From assembly GCF_003574965.1 (NCBI RefSeq), contig NZ_CP032317.1, forward strand, positions 1,922,001 to 1,986,000: DNA of 64,000 nucleotides, written 5' to 3'. The stretch's first letter is position 1. Every line of letters starts with the position of its first letter. Positions 33,583 through 41,846 of the stretch are shown here, piece by piece. The translations under genes were made by a program, and so were the position numbers. The DNA is from Hymenobacter oligotrophus (GTDB taxonomy: Bacteria; Bacteroidota; Bacteroidia; Cytophagales; Hymenobacteraceae). Under the pieces are notes generated by a model that was not told where the DNA came from, searched no databases, and was given only the letters and a program-made list of their open reading frames with translations.

Positions 33583-35103
33583 ATGTCGCCCTCCCTCGTC
33601 CTGAGTTTGATAGCCGGCTACTTCGTCGTGCTTATCATCATTGCCTTGCTCACCTCGCGCAAGGCCACCAGCGCCTCCTTCTTCGTGGCCAACCGCAACG
33701 CCCCGTGGTACATGGTGGCCTTCGCCATGATCGGCACCTCCTTGTCGGGGGTTACGTTCGTGTCGGTGCCAGGGCAAGTGCTTTCGGGCCAGTGGAGTTA
33801 CATGGGCATGGTGCTGGGCTACGTGGCCGGCTACGCGGTAATTGCCACGGTGCTGCTGCCGCTGTACTACCGCCTCAACCTCATCAGCATTTACACCTAC
33901 CTGGAGCAGCGCTTTGGGTTTTGGAGCTACAAAACCGGGGCGTTTTTCTTTCTGCTTTCGCGGGCAATCGGCGCGGCGTTCCGGTTGTTTCTGGTGGCGG
34001 GCGTGCTGCAGGTTATCGTGTTCGAGCAGATGGGCGTGCCTTTCGCCGTTACCGTCACCGTTAGCATTCTGCTGATTTACCTCTACACCTTCCGCGGCGG
34101 CCTCAAAACCATTCTCTGGACCGACACTTTCCAGACCTTGGCCATGCTGCTGTGCGTCATCGTCAGCATCGGGCTGATTGGCAACGAACTAAACCTAGGG
34201 TGGGCGGGCCTGGTGCAAACCGTGCGCGAGTCGCCGCTATCGGAAACGTTCTTCTTCGCCGATGCCAACGACAAGAAGTACTTCTGGAAGCTGTTCGCGG
34301 CCGGCATGTTCATCACCATCACCATGACGGGCCTCGACCAGGACCTGATGCAGAAGAACCTCAGCTGCCGTAACCTGCGCGACGCCCAGAAGAACATGTT
34401 CTGGTTTACGCTCACGCTGGTGTTCGTCAACCTGCTGTTCCTTTCCCTAGGTGTGCTGCTGTACAAGTTTGCCGAGGTGAAGGGCATTGCCCTCGACCAG
34501 ATTCCTAGCTTGCTCAACGCCAAGGGCAACCTCGATACCGACAAGGTTTTTCCCTACTTGGCTACCACGCATTTCTCGCTGTTTGCGGGCGTAGTGTTCG
34601 TGCTGGGCATCATTGCCGTAACCTACGCCTCGGCCGACTCGGCCCTTACGGCCCTTACCACCTCCTTTTGCGTCGACTTCCTCAACATCAGCCGCTACCC
34701 CGAGGCCAAGCAAAAAACCATGCGCCAGGCCGCGCATTTGGCCTTCACGGTGGTGCTGATCGTGATTATCCTCATCTTCCGCGCCCTCAACGACCAGAAC
34801 GTGGTATCGGCCGTGTTCGATGCGGCGGGCTACACCTACGGGCCGCTGCTGGGCCTCTACGCCTTTGGCCTGTACACCCGCCGCCGGCCGCAGGATACCT
34901 GGGTACCCATCATCTGCGTGCTGTCGCCCATTATCACGTGGGCCCTGGTAAAGAACTCGGCAGCGTGGTTTGGCGGCTACGAAATCGGCTTCGAAAAACT
35001 CATTTACAACGGCCTGCTCACCTTTATGGGCCTGTGGCTGATTTCGCGCAAAGCAGAGGTTGAAGAGGCAGTGAACCCCATAGCCCGCGAATTGGTTAGC
35101 TAG
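33583..35103 (+). CDS. Sodium:solute symporter (SSS family)
   Basis: A 506 aa protein with about 13 membrane segments. The N-terminal SASFFVANRNAPWYMVAFAM (residues ~28-47) and SLSGVTFVSVPG are typical of SSS TM1-TM2, and TFRGGLKTILWTDTFQ of the TM5 region. It probably imports a sugar, carboxylate or other small solute with Na+; substrate cannot be told. Unlike the second SSS in the window (39809) it has no coiled-coil insert and no small ORF upstream. Its own promoter precedes it. Confidence 0.92.
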   Translation: MSPSLVLSLIAGYFVVLIIIALLTSRKATSASFFVANRNAPWYMVAFAMIGTSLSGVTFVSVPGQVLSGQWSYMGMVLGYVAGYAVIATVLLPLYYRLNLISIYTYLEQRFGFWSYKTGAFFFLLSRAIGAAFRLFLVAGVLQVIVFEQMGVPFAVTVTVSILLIYLYTFRGGLKTILWTDTFQTLAMLLCVIVSIGLIGNELNLGWAGLVQTVRESPLSETFFFADANDKKYFWKLFAAGMFITITMTGLDQDLMQKNLSCRNLRDAQKNMFWFTLTLVFVNLLFLSLGVLLYKFAEVKGIALDQIPSLLNAKGNLDTDKVFPYLATTHFSLFAGVVFVLGIIAVTYASADSALTALTTSFCVDFLNISRYPEAKQKTMRQAAHLAFTVVLIVIILIFRALNDQNVVSAVFDAAGYTYGPLLGLYAFGLYTRRRPQDTWVPIICVLSPIITWALVKNSAAWFGGYEIGFEKLIYNGLLTFMGLWLISRKAEVEEAVNPIARELVS

Positions 35104-35107
35104 GGCG

Positions 35108-35115
35108 TACCTTTG
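35108..35115 (+). promoter_or_regulatory. -7 box TACCTTTG
   Basis: Perfect TAnnTTTG, 131 nt before the GTG at 35247. The inverted repeat at 35130 would lie in the leader. A nearer box is at 35230. Confidence 0.35.
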
Positions 35116-35129
35116 CGCCCGCAGCGCGG

Positions 35130-35202
35130 AGCTCCCGCTTCGCGTATTGCTGCATCGGTACCGTTAATGCGTTATCGTTCAGCCATACGCGAAGCGGGAG
35201 CT
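35130..35202. repeat. Inverted repeat with perfect 18-bp arms
   Basis: AGCTCCCGCTTCGCGTAT (35130-35147) and its exact reverse complement (35185-35202) are separated by 37 bp. It lies between the SSS gene and the TonB-domain gene. It has the shape of a small mobile inverted-repeat element or a regulatory hairpin. Confidence 0.85.
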
Positions 35203-35229
35203 TGCCTTTGCCAACCCTGCGGTTCGCGC

Positions 35230-35238
35230 TACCTTTTG
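35230..35238 (+). promoter_or_regulatory. -7-like box TACCTTTTG close to the GTG start
   Basis: TAnnTTTG with one extra T, 8 nt before the GTG at 35247. It argues against the in-frame TTG at 35202 as the start. Confidence 0.4.
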
Positions 35239-35246
35239 CCTTGCCC

Positions 35247-35726
35247 GTGAGATATCACCTACTCTTCCTCTTCTCGCTGCTCGCTTGCGCCGCCTCGGCG
35301 CAAACTACCCCGGCGGCCTCGGCCAAGCAGCCCACGGTGCTGCGCCCGGGTCACATGCAGGCGCAAGCGCGCCCGGCGGCCAACCGCCCCGATGTGGCGC
35401 CGCAGTTTCCGGGCGGCCAGCGGGCCCTAGGTCAGTTTGTGCAAGAGCAGGTGCAGTACCCCGAGGCAGCGCGCAGCAAGCAGCTCAGCGGCAACGTGCT
35501 CACTACCTTTGTGATAGCCGCCGATGGCAAAGTAACCCAACCCAAAGTGGTGCAGGGCCTCTCGCCCGAATGCGACGCCGAAGCCCTGCGGGTGCTAAGC
35601 CTGATGCCCGCTTGGAAGCCTGCCACCCGCAAAGGCCAGCCCGTAGCCGTGCAAGTGCAGGTGCCCATCCCGTTCGGCAACTCTGCCACGCTGCAGGTAC
35701 AGAAGAGTAAAGTAAAGTTTGAATAG
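35247..35726 (+). CDS. Periplasmic TonB-domain protein
   Basis: A 159 aa protein with a signal peptide (RYHLLFLFSLLACAASAQ) and a TonB C-terminal domain: PQFPGGQRALGQFVQEQVQY, YPEAARSKQLSGNVLTTFVI, DGKVTQPKVVQGLSPECD and MPAWKPATRKGQPV. It lacks the membrane anchor and proline-rich linker of a true energy transducer, so it is probably a soluble periplasmic relative, a type frequent in Bacteroidota. Start GTG at 35247 gives a normal signal peptide. Followed by a heptad-repeat element and the ABC exporter gene. Confidence 0.85.
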   Translation: MRYHLLFLFSLLACAASAQTTPAASAKQPTVLRPGHMQAQARPAANRPDVAPQFPGGQRALGQFVQEQVQYPEAARSKQLSGNVLTTFVIAADGKVTQPKVVQGLSPECDAEALRVLSLMPAWKPATRKGQPVAVQVQVPIPFGNSATLQVQKSKVKFE

Positions 35727-35729
35727 AAG

Positions 35730-35818
35730 GAGTTAGGAGCTGGGAGTTAGAAGCTAGAAGCTAGGTTACGGACCCGCTAATAGCTCCTCACTCCTGACTC
35801 CTAGCTCCTAGCTCCTGA
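35730..35818. repeat. Heptad-repeat hairpin element D
   Basis: Left arm: AGTTAGG, AGCTGGG, AGTTAGA, AGCTAGA, AGCTAGG. Right arm: TAGCTCC, TCACTCC, TGACTCC, TAGCTCC, TAGCTCC. Period 7 on both sides, arms complementary. It fills the space between the TonB-domain gene and the ABC exporter gene, starting 4 nt past the stop codon. Confidence 0.85.
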
Positions 35819-35822
35819 ATAC

Positions 35823-37673
35823 ATGGCAGCCAGAAGCGGATTGAATACGAGCGGTACAGCAGATGCCGAAGTACCCAAAGTCAAGCTTACTAAAGAGAGC
35901 TTCAAGCGCGGCCTGCGGATCTTCCGCTTTGTGCTGCCTTACAAGGCGCCGTTTATAGCGGGCCTGCTGCTGCTGCTGCTCAGCAGCGTATCCACGATGG
36001 TAATGCCCAAAATGCTGGGCTACCTCGTCAACATTGCCAATCACCAAACCAATTCGCTGCCGGCGTTTCTGCCCAAAACCATTACCGGCATTGCGCTGGT
36101 GCTGTTTGGGGTAGTGCTGCTGCAGGGCGTGTTTTCCTTTTTCCGCATCTTCTTCTTTGCGCGGGTAAGCGAGTTTACCGTGCGCGATATTCGTCGCACG
36201 CTCTACCAAAAGCTCGTTACGCTGCCCATCCCGTTTTTCGAGCAGCGCCGCGTGGGCGAAATCACTTCCCGTCTGACCTCTGACGTGGCCAACATTCAGG
36301 ACACGTTTACGCTGACGCTGGCCGAGTTTATGCGCCAGATTCTGACGCTGCTCGCGGGCGTGGCCTTCATCATGTGGGAGTCGTGGCGGTTGTCGCTGTT
36401 TATGCTGGCTACATTTCCGCCGTTGGTGCTGCTGGCTTTTTTGTTTGGCCGCAGCATCCGCAAGTTGTCCAAGCAAACCCAGGACGAGCTGGCCAAGACC
36501 AACGTCATCGTGGAGGAAACGATGCAGGGCATCAACTCGGTAAAGGCATTTACGAGCGAGCAGCACGAAGTAAACCGCTACGGCGCCGGCCTCAACCGCA
36601 CCGTGCAAGCGGCCCTGAAAGCCAGCGTGTTCCGCGGGGGCTTTGTGTCGTTCATCATCGTGGCCATTTTTGGCGGCATTTTCCTGGTGCTGTGGCGCGG
36701 TGCCACCTACGTGGAGCTGCCGAGCACCGATCCGCGCCACCTCGACATGGGCGACCTGGTGTCGTTTATTCTCTACACCATGTTCATCGGCGCCTCGGTG
36801 GCGGGTTTGGGCGAGATGTACGGCAAAATCCAGAGCAGCCTAGGTGCTTCGGAGCGTATTTTGGAAATCCTCGACGAGCAGTCGGAGCCGGTGCACGCCA
36901 CCAAGCCGGCCGGCGTAGCCCCGGTGCAACTGCGCGGCGACATTGAGTACGCCAACGTGCAGTTCCGCTACCCCACGCGCCCCGATTTGGCCGTGCTCAA
37001 GGACATCAACTTCCGCATCGAAGCCGGCGAAAAGGTGGCGTTGGTAGGCCCGTCGGGAGCAGGCAAAAGCACCATCGTGCAATTGCTCATGCATTTCTAC
37101 AAGCTCAGCGGCGGACACATCCGCATCGATGGCTACGATCTGAATCAGATCGACTTGACCGACCTGCGCCGCAACATCGGCATCGTGCCGCAGGAAACCC
37201 TGTTGTTCGGCGGCACCATTCGCGAAAACATCCTCTACGGCCGCCCCGATGCTGCCGAGGCCGATGTGGTTGACGCCGCACGCCGCGCCAACGCCTGGCA
37301 GTTCATTCAGTCGTTCCCAGAAGGGCTCGACACCGTGGTGGGCGAACGAGGCATTAAACTTTCGGGTGGGCAGCGCCAGCGCATTGCCATTGCCCGCGCC
37401 ATCCTGAAAAACCCGGCCATTCTGCTCCTCGACGAAGCCACCTCGGCCCTCGACTCGGAAAGCGAGAAGCTGGTGCAGCAGGCTATGGACGAGCTGATGC
37501 AGAACCGCACCAGCATCATCATCGCGCACCGCCTCAGCACAATTCGCAAGGTTGATAAGATTCTGGTTATCGACGGCGGCCGCATCGTTGAGCAAGGTTC
37601 GCACGAAGAGCTAAGCGAAAACGAGAACGGCCTGTACGCCAACCTGCTGAAGTTGCAGTTTGAGCTGACCTAG
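35823..37673 (+). CDS. ABC exporter, fused permease-ATPase (ABCB/MsbA type)
   Basis: A 616 aa half-transporter. Residues ~30-340 form the six-helix permease domain; the nucleotide-binding domain has Walker A VGPSGAGKST (from about 408), the Q-loop IVPQETLLFGG, the signature KLSGGQRQRIAIAR, Walker B AILLLDEATSAL and the H-loop IIAHRLST. It works as a dimer in the inner membrane, exporting lipids, drugs or peptides; the substrate cannot be told from sequence. The stop codon TAG lies in a CCTAGG. Confidence 0.93.
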   Translation: MAARSGLNTSGTADAEVPKVKLTKESFKRGLRIFRFVLPYKAPFIAGLLLLLLSSVSTMVMPKMLGYLVNIANHQTNSLPAFLPKTITGIALVLFGVVLLQGVFSFFRIFFFARVSEFTVRDIRRTLYQKLVTLPIPFFEQRRVGEITSRLTSDVANIQDTFTLTLAEFMRQILTLLAGVAFIMWESWRLSLFMLATFPPLVLLAFLFGRSIRKLSKQTQDELAKTNVIVEETMQGINSVKAFTSEQHEVNRYGAGLNRTVQAALKASVFRGGFVSFIIVAIFGGIFLVLWRGATYVELPSTDPRHLDMGDLVSFILYTMFIGASVAGLGEMYGKIQSSLGASERILEILDEQSEPVHATKPAGVAPVQLRGDIEYANVQFRYPTRPDLAVLKDINFRIEAGEKVALVGPSGAGKSTIVQLLMHFYKLSGGHIRIDGYDLNQIDLTDLRRNIGIVPQETLLFGGTIRENILYGRPDAAEADVVDAARRANAWQFIQSFPEGLDTVVGERGIKLSGGQRQRIAIARAILKNPAILLLDEATSALDSESEKLVQQAMDELMQNRTSIIIAHRLSTIRKVDKILVIDGGRIVEQGSHEELSENENGLYANLLKLQFELT

Positions 37674-37717
37674 GGTTAGCATTTACCTGTCATCAGCCCA
37701 AATCGGCTGCCTGTGGC

Positions 37718-37725
37718 TAACTTGG
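37718..37725 (+). promoter_or_regulatory. -7 box TAACTTGG, 4 nt before an ATG
   Basis: Seven of eight matches to TAnnTTTG; CCGC separates it from the ATG at 37730. Same spacing as at clpS, 21183 and the MOSC gene. Confidence 0.45.
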
Positions 37726-37729
37726 CCGC

Positions 37730-38233
37730 ATGCAGCCGATTGTTGTTTCTGGAGTGCGGGTACCATTTGCCGATTACCGCCGGCTTTACTTCTCGCTTAC
37801 ATACCGCTCGATGATGTATTTCGCGGTGCCGCTGGTTATTGTGGTGGGCATCATCATTGCCCTGGCCAACGTGAAATACCTCGCTACGCCTTGGTTCTAC
37901 GGGCCGCCGTTGGTGCTGGTGCTGGCTCTGGTTACGGCGGGGCTGGTGTACTACCTAGGGCAAATCAGAAAAAGCTACGAGGACTCGGGCTTGGCCAACG
38001 ACGCGCTCGATTACACCTTCGAGCCGAAGCGCATAACCGTAACCGGCCGGCACAGCAATCCGCTCGAAGTGCGCTGGGACACCATCAGCGAAGCCCAGCG
38101 GCGCAACAATTGGTTGCTGCTTACCACCACCGCGCCGGCCACGCACCTCATCGACCTAGGCCGCCTGCAAGCCCCGGCTACCGAGGCCGCGCTGCTGCAA
38201 CTGCTGGCCGACAAAGGCATAGCCCTGAAGTAA
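37730..38233 (+). CDS. YcxB-like membrane protein
   Basis: A 167 aa protein with two adjacent membrane segments (about residues 30-46 and 58-76) and a C-terminal soluble domain with DYTFEPKRITVTGRHSN, EVRWDTISEAQRRNNWLLL and a last helix, the layout of YcxB-domain proteins. Role unknown. A -7 box 4 nt upstream suggests its own, possibly leaderless, transcript rather than read-through from the ABC gene. Confidence 0.7.
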   Translation: MQPIVVSGVRVPFADYRRLYFSLTYRSMMYFAVPLVIVVGIIIALANVKYLATPWFYGPPLVLVLALVTAGLVYYLGQIRKSYEDSGLANDALDYTFEPKRITVTGRHSNPLEVRWDTISEAQRRNNWLLLTTTAPATHLIDLGRLQAPATEAALLQLLADKGIALK

Positions 38234-38254
38234 GTTCGGTTGGCACCCAAGCCC

Positions 38255-38503
38255 ATGCAAACCCGCGTAACGGCCACTTTCAACGAAAACTACCTCGACG
38301 TTGAAACCGTGCGCCGCCTGTTTTACGAGTGCCTCGATGCCGATGCCCGCGTAAGCCGCGGCCGCAACCTAGGGCGCAACACGGTGTCGTTTGTGGTGTA
38401 TGGCTACCACACCGAGCAGTCGTTGTTCCGGTTTCACCGCCTGCTGCACCACCACGACCCGTTTGCCCGCTTGCTGGTGGATGGCCGGGTGTACGCGGTC
38501 TGA
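38255..38503 (+). CDS. Small conserved hypothetical protein
   Basis: An 82 aa protein without signal or membrane segment: TATFNENYLDVETVRRLFYE, NTVSFVVYGYHTEQSLFRF and HHHDPFARLLVDGRVYAV. Balanced charges and a predicted alpha-beta-alpha pattern; no recognised family. It follows the YcxB-like gene by 21 bp on the same strand and could be co-transcribed with it. It carries a CCTAGG and the codon use of its neighbours, which supports it as a real gene. Confidence 0.6.
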   Translation: MQTRVTATFNENYLDVETVRRLFYECLDADARVSRGRNLGRNTVSFVVYGYHTEQSLFRFHRLLHHHDPFARLLVDGRVYAV

Positions 38504-38559
38504 AACCACCTAGGCCAACAGCGTTAGCAAAAACCCCGCGCCGCATTGCGCGAAAACCG

Positions 38560-38567
38560 TACTTTTA
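38560..38567 (+). promoter_or_regulatory. -7 box TACTTTTA
   Basis: Seven of eight matches to TAnnTTTG, 32 nt before the ATG at 38600. Confidence 0.5.
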
Positions 38568-38599
38568 CCGCAGCTAATCAACCCTCTCTACCCATCCCT

Positions 38600-39484
38600 A
38601 TGTTGCTAAAGAACCGGACTTCGCTCCTGGCGGGCACCGCACTGGCAGGCGCAATCCTTTTCTCGGCTCCGGCCGCTCAAGCCCAGCTCAGCACCCCCGC
38701 TGCCAGCCCCAAAAGCACCGTGCAGCAGCGCGTGGGCCTCACCGATGTAACCCTGACCTACTCGCGTCCCAGCGCCAAAGGCCGCACGGTGTTCGGTACG
38801 CTGGTACCTTTCGGCCGCCGCTGGCGCACGGGTGCCAACCAAACCACCACCATCAAGTTTTCCGACGAGGTAACGGTGGAGGGCAAAAAGGTGCCGGCCG
38901 GCGAGTACGGCATCTACACCATCCCGAACAAAACGGAGTGGCTGGTTGTGCTGAACAAAGACACCAAGCGCGGCGCCGACGTGGAGAACTTCAAGGACGA
39001 CCAGGACGTGGCGCGCTTCTCCATTAAGCCTTACAAAGTGCCCTCGAAGGTGGAAACCTTCACCATGAACTTCACCGACCTCACCCCCGCCACCGCCAAC
39101 GTGGACATGCAGTGGGAAATGACCGGTGCCAAGTTCAAAATCACCTCCGACGTGGAGCCCAAAGTAATGGCCCAGATCGAGGAGAAGGTACTCAAGAACG
39201 CCAACCCGAGCGCCAACGACATGGCCGCCGCGGCCGTGTACTACTACGACAACAACAAGGACCAGAAGCAGGCCTTGGAGTGGATGCAGAAGGTAAACGC
39301 CAACGAGCCGAAGTTTTGGAACGTGCACACCGAAGCCAAAATCCGGATGAAAATGAAGGATTACAAAGGTGCCGTTACGGCCGCTGAGCAGTCGCGCAAA
39401 CTCGCCCTCGACGCCAAGAACGCCGACTACGTGAAAATGAACGAAGACCTGATTGTAGAAGCCAAGAAAGTTGGCAAGCTGTAA
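38600..39484 (+). CDS. Secreted DUF2911 domain protein
   Basis: A 294 aa protein with a signal peptide (residues 1-29, ending AQA-QL) and a DUF2911 domain: QRVGLTDVTLTYSRPSAKGR, GTLVPFGRRWRTGANQTTTI, VPAGEYGIYTIPNKTEWLV and MNFTDLTPATANVDMQWE. The last ~95 residues form a helical TPR-like tail (AAAVYYYDNNKDQKQALEWM). DUF2911 proteins are widespread in Bacteroidota; role unknown. Ends at a clear terminator. Confidence 0.9.
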   Translation: MLLKNRTSLLAGTALAGAILFSAPAAQAQLSTPAASPKSTVQQRVGLTDVTLTYSRPSAKGRTVFGTLVPFGRRWRTGANQTTTIKFSDEVTVEGKKVPAGEYGIYTIPNKTEWLVVLNKDTKRGADVENFKDDQDVARFSIKPYKVPSKVETFTMNFTDLTPATANVDMQWEMTGAKFKITSDVEPKVMAQIEEKVLKNANPSANDMAAAAVYYYDNNKDQKQALEWMQKVNANEPKFWNVHTEAKIRMKMKDYKGAVTAAEQSRKLALDAKNADYVKMNEDLIVEAKKVGKL

Positions 39485-39510
39485 TCGGTAATTTCGCTGA
39501 AGCTCAATAC

Positions 39511-39553
39511 AACGGCCCGGCTGCTATGGCAGCCGGGCCGTTGTGCGTTTTTA
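39511..39553 (+). terminator. Intrinsic terminator of the DUF2911 gene
   Basis: Perfect 14-bp stem AACGGCCCGGCTGC / GCAGCCGGGCCGTT with loop TATG, followed by GTGCGTTTTTA. Confidence 0.9.
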
Positions 39554-39554
39554 T

Positions 39555-39678
39555 GTAGCGCGGAAATCCGTTCCGCGACGCGCCCTGGGCGCGTATGTTC
39601 TCATGCGCTGTACCGGATACGCGCCTGCAGCGCGTCGCGGAACCGAAGGTCGGCGTAGCCAACGGATTTCCGCGCTAC
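39555..39678. repeat. Nested inverted-repeat element
   Basis: Outer arms GTAGCGCGGAAATCCGTT (39555-39572) and its exact complement (39661-39678); inner arms GTTCCGCGACGCGC (39570-39583) and its complement (39630-39643). Two stems of one element about 124 bp long. It looks like a non-coding mobile or REP-type unit. Confidence 0.85.
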
Positions 39679-39745
39679 ACCGGCGCGGCGGCTAAGGCGC
39701 GAGCCGCAGCCGCCGCAATCGTTGCTGACGGCCGCGCCGCCGTGG

Positions 39746-39803
39746 CTCCCCCTCTCTACGATGTCGCGCATCGAGCGAGGGAAGGGGGCTGGGGGGTGAG
39801 GCC
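39746..39803. repeat. Copy of the CTCCC...GGGGGTGAGG intergenic repeat
   Basis: CTCCCCCTCTCTACG ... GAAGGGGGCTGGGGGGTGAG resembles the element at 4890-4930 but has a different loop (GCGCATCGAGCG). Confidence 0.6.
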
Positions 39804-39808
39804 ATGCC

Positions 39809-41533
39809 CTAGGTCGCCAAACTGGGCTGGGCGTCCGGCACCGGCTCAGGCCGCAATTTCTGCAGTAGCTCGGCCAGCAGCATCACGGCAAAGCACCCCA
39901 GAATGTTGTACCACAGGTAGGCGATGTCCGTCAGCCAAAAGGCCAGCACCGTAGCTATTTGGGTAAGCACGGCCGCCCAAAACACGGCCCGGCCGTGTAC
40001 GTGCTTCTGAAAAAACGCCACCGCAAAAATGCCCAGGATGGTACCGTAGAACAACGACCCCAGGATGTTGACGGCCTGAATGAGGTTTTCCATGCGGCTG
40101 GCAAACAGCGCGAAACCCACGCCCAAGGTGCCCCACGCCACCGTGGCCCAGCGCGAAACCCGCACCAAGTGCGCTTCGGTGCAGTGCTGCCGGCGCGTAA
40201 ATGGTCGGTACAGGTCGATGAGGGTGGTTGAACCTAGGGAGTTGAGCCCCCCGGCGGCACTGCTCATGGCGGCGCTTAGCACCACGGCCACCAGCAGCCC
40301 CACCAGCCCACGCGGCAAGTAGCGCAGCACAAACGAGATGAACACGTAGTCGGTATCCTTGCTATCGGCCGCCGGATCGGCTTGTTTCACCAGCTCCTGC
40401 CACGATTTCCGCAGGCCGCCGGCAGCGGCTTGGGTGGTTTGCAGCCGCTGCTGGGCGGCAACCTGCAGCTGCGCATCGTTGCTTTGGCGAGCGGCTACCA
40501 AGGCCGTGGCTGCCTCTTGCTGTGCTATTTGCACCTCAGCGTGCTTGCTTTCGAGCTGGCGCGCCTCCGCCGAAAGGGCCGGGTTGCTCATCACCTTCTC
40601 GTACACAGGCCGGTTGAAGGTGAGCGGCGCTGGCTGAAACAAGTAAAACACGAACAGCAGTACCCCAATCAGCAAAATGCCAAACTGCATGGGCACCTTA
40701 ATGAGCCCGTTCATCAGCAAACCTAGGCGGCTTTGCGTGATGCTTTGGCCCGAGAGGTAACGCTGCACCTGGCTTTGGTCGGTACCGAAGTACGACAAGG
40801 CGAGGAACAAGCCGCCCGTCATGCCCGTCCAGAAGTTGTAGCGGTTCTGCCAGTCGAAGCTGAAATCGACGAGGTTGAGCTTGCCCATGCGGCCGGCCAC
40901 GTGCATGGCATCGGCAAAACCTACCTGCGGCGGCAGGTAGTGCACCAGCAAATAGCCCGCAATGGCCATTCCGCTGAAAATAACCGCCACTTGCCCCTGC
41001 TGCGTTACCGTTACGGCCCGGGTGCCCCCGCTCACGGTGTAACCAATGATGGCGGCACCTAGGAGACACACCGTAACGGTGGTGTTCCAGCCCAAAATGG
41101 CCGACAGCACCAAGGCCGGCGCGTACAACGAAAGGCCATTGCTAAGCCCCCGTTGCAGCAAAAAAAGCCCCGCCGCCAAGGTGCGCGTGCGTTTATCGAA
41201 GCGACGCTGCAGGTACTCGTAGGCCGTGTACACGCGCAGCCGGTGATAAATGGGCACCGCCACAATGGCAATAAGCACCATGGCCACCGGCAGGCCGAAA
41301 TAGAACTGGATAAAGCGCATGCCATCGGCAAAGGCTTGGCCCGGCGTGCTCAGGAACGTGATGGCCGAAGCCTGCGTGGCAATAATGCTGAGGCCCACGC
41401 CCCACCAGCGCGTTTGCCGCCCGCCCAGCAGGTAGCCATCGAGCGAGGAGCCAGCCGTGCGGGTGCGCCACGTGCCGTAGCCGATAATAAACGCCAAGGT
41501 GCCCGTAAGCACCAGCCAATCGAGCGCACTCAC
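39809..41533 (-). CDS. Sodium:solute symporter with a coiled-coil insert
   Basis: A 574 aa SSS transporter: SSLDGYLLGGRQTRWWGVGLS and ATQASAITFLSTPGQAF at TM1-TM2, GTRAVTVTQQGQVAVIFSG at the TM5 region, and AMSSAAGGLNSLGSTTLIDL at TM8 typical of the Na+ site. Residues about 308-395, between two membrane segments, form a long Gln/Ala-rich coiled coil (AEVQIAQQEAATALVAARQS) that usual SSS proteins lack. The start is a GTG at 41533 that overlaps by 4 nt (GTGA) with a 46-codon membrane ORF, pointing to translational coupling. Substrate unknown. Confidence 0.9.
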   Translation of the reverse strand: MSALDWLVLTGTLAFIIGYGTWRTRTAGSSLDGYLLGGRQTRWWGVGLSIIATQASAITFLSTPGQAFADGMRFIQFYFGLPVAMVLIAIVAVPIYHRLRVYTAYEYLQRRFDKRTRTLAAGLFLLQRGLSNGLSLYAPALVLSAILGWNTTVTVCLLGAAIIGYTVSGGTRAVTVTQQGQVAVIFSGMAIAGYLLVHYLPPQVGFADAMHVAGRMGKLNLVDFSFDWQNRYNFWTGMTGGLFLALSYFGTDQSQVQRYLSGQSITQSRLGLLMNGLIKVPMQFGILLIGVLLFVFYLFQPAPLTFNRPVYEKVMSNPALSAEARQLESKHAEVQIAQQEAATALVAARQSNDAQLQVAAQQRLQTTQAAAGGLRKSWQELVKQADPAADSKDTDYVFISFVLRYLPRGLVGLLVAVVLSAAMSSAAGGLNSLGSTTLIDLYRPFTRRQHCTEAHLVRVSRWATVAWGTLGVGFALFASRMENLIQAVNILGSLFYGTILGIFAVAFFQKHVHGRAVFWAAVLTQIATVLAFWLTDIAYLWYNILGCFAVMLLAELLQKLRPEPVPDAQPSLAT

Positions 41534-41670
41534 GTTGCAAACCAGCGGCTAAGCCACACAAACACCCCAATTTCGGCAGCCAATGCTCCCAGCACCAGCC
41601 AGTACCACGCCCGCCACGAGGGTAGCAGCGGTGGTTGGGTATCGGAGTGCGATTGAGTGGAATGCGGCAT
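41530..41670 (-). CDS. Small single-pass membrane protein overlapping the symporter gene
   Basis: A 46 aa ORF from ATG at 41670 to TGA at 41530-41532. The N-terminal ~18 residues are polar (PHSTQSHSDTQPPLLPSW), then one membrane helix follows (WYWLVLGALAAEIGVFVWLS). Its stop codon overlaps the GTG start of the SSS symporter (GTGA), so the two are probably translated together. It could be an accessory subunit of the transporter, in analogy with small partners of other SSS proteins (such as YhdT with PanF). It is too short for ordinary gene finding, hence easily missed. Confidence 0.65.
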   Translation of the reverse strand: MPHSTQSHSDTQPPLLPSWRAWYWLVLGALAAEIGVFVWLSRWFAT

Positions 41671-41846
41671 GAGTGGAAATTAAAACTCCTCGAAGAACGG
41701 TAACAACGGCCAAAAGCTACGCAATAGCCGAACGGCGTGTAACGCTGAGCGGCGCTCGGCGCGGCCAACTCCGGCGACCATCTGGGGCTGGGCGGTTTTG
41801 GGCGGCACCGCCAAGGTGGCTACGCCGCCTACACGCGGTTCGGCGG
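41671..41846. other. Intergenic space, nothing recognised
   Basis: Between the small membrane ORF and the PIG-L gene, both on the minus strand. GC-rich, no hairpin terminator and no good -7 box found. Confidence 0.5.

Larger units (their letters stand above)
39485..39808. other. Gene-free stretch built of repeats
   Basis: 324 bases with no gene: terminator (39511), a nested inverted-repeat element (39555-39678), then a fragment of the CTCCC...GGGGGTGAGG repeat (39746-39803). Confidence 0.7.

Noticed and set aside
41153-41656. 167-codon plus-strand frame opposite the symporter start
   Set aside because: It is the antisense of the SSS gene and the small membrane ORF, with Arg/Gly/His-rich low-quality sequence.
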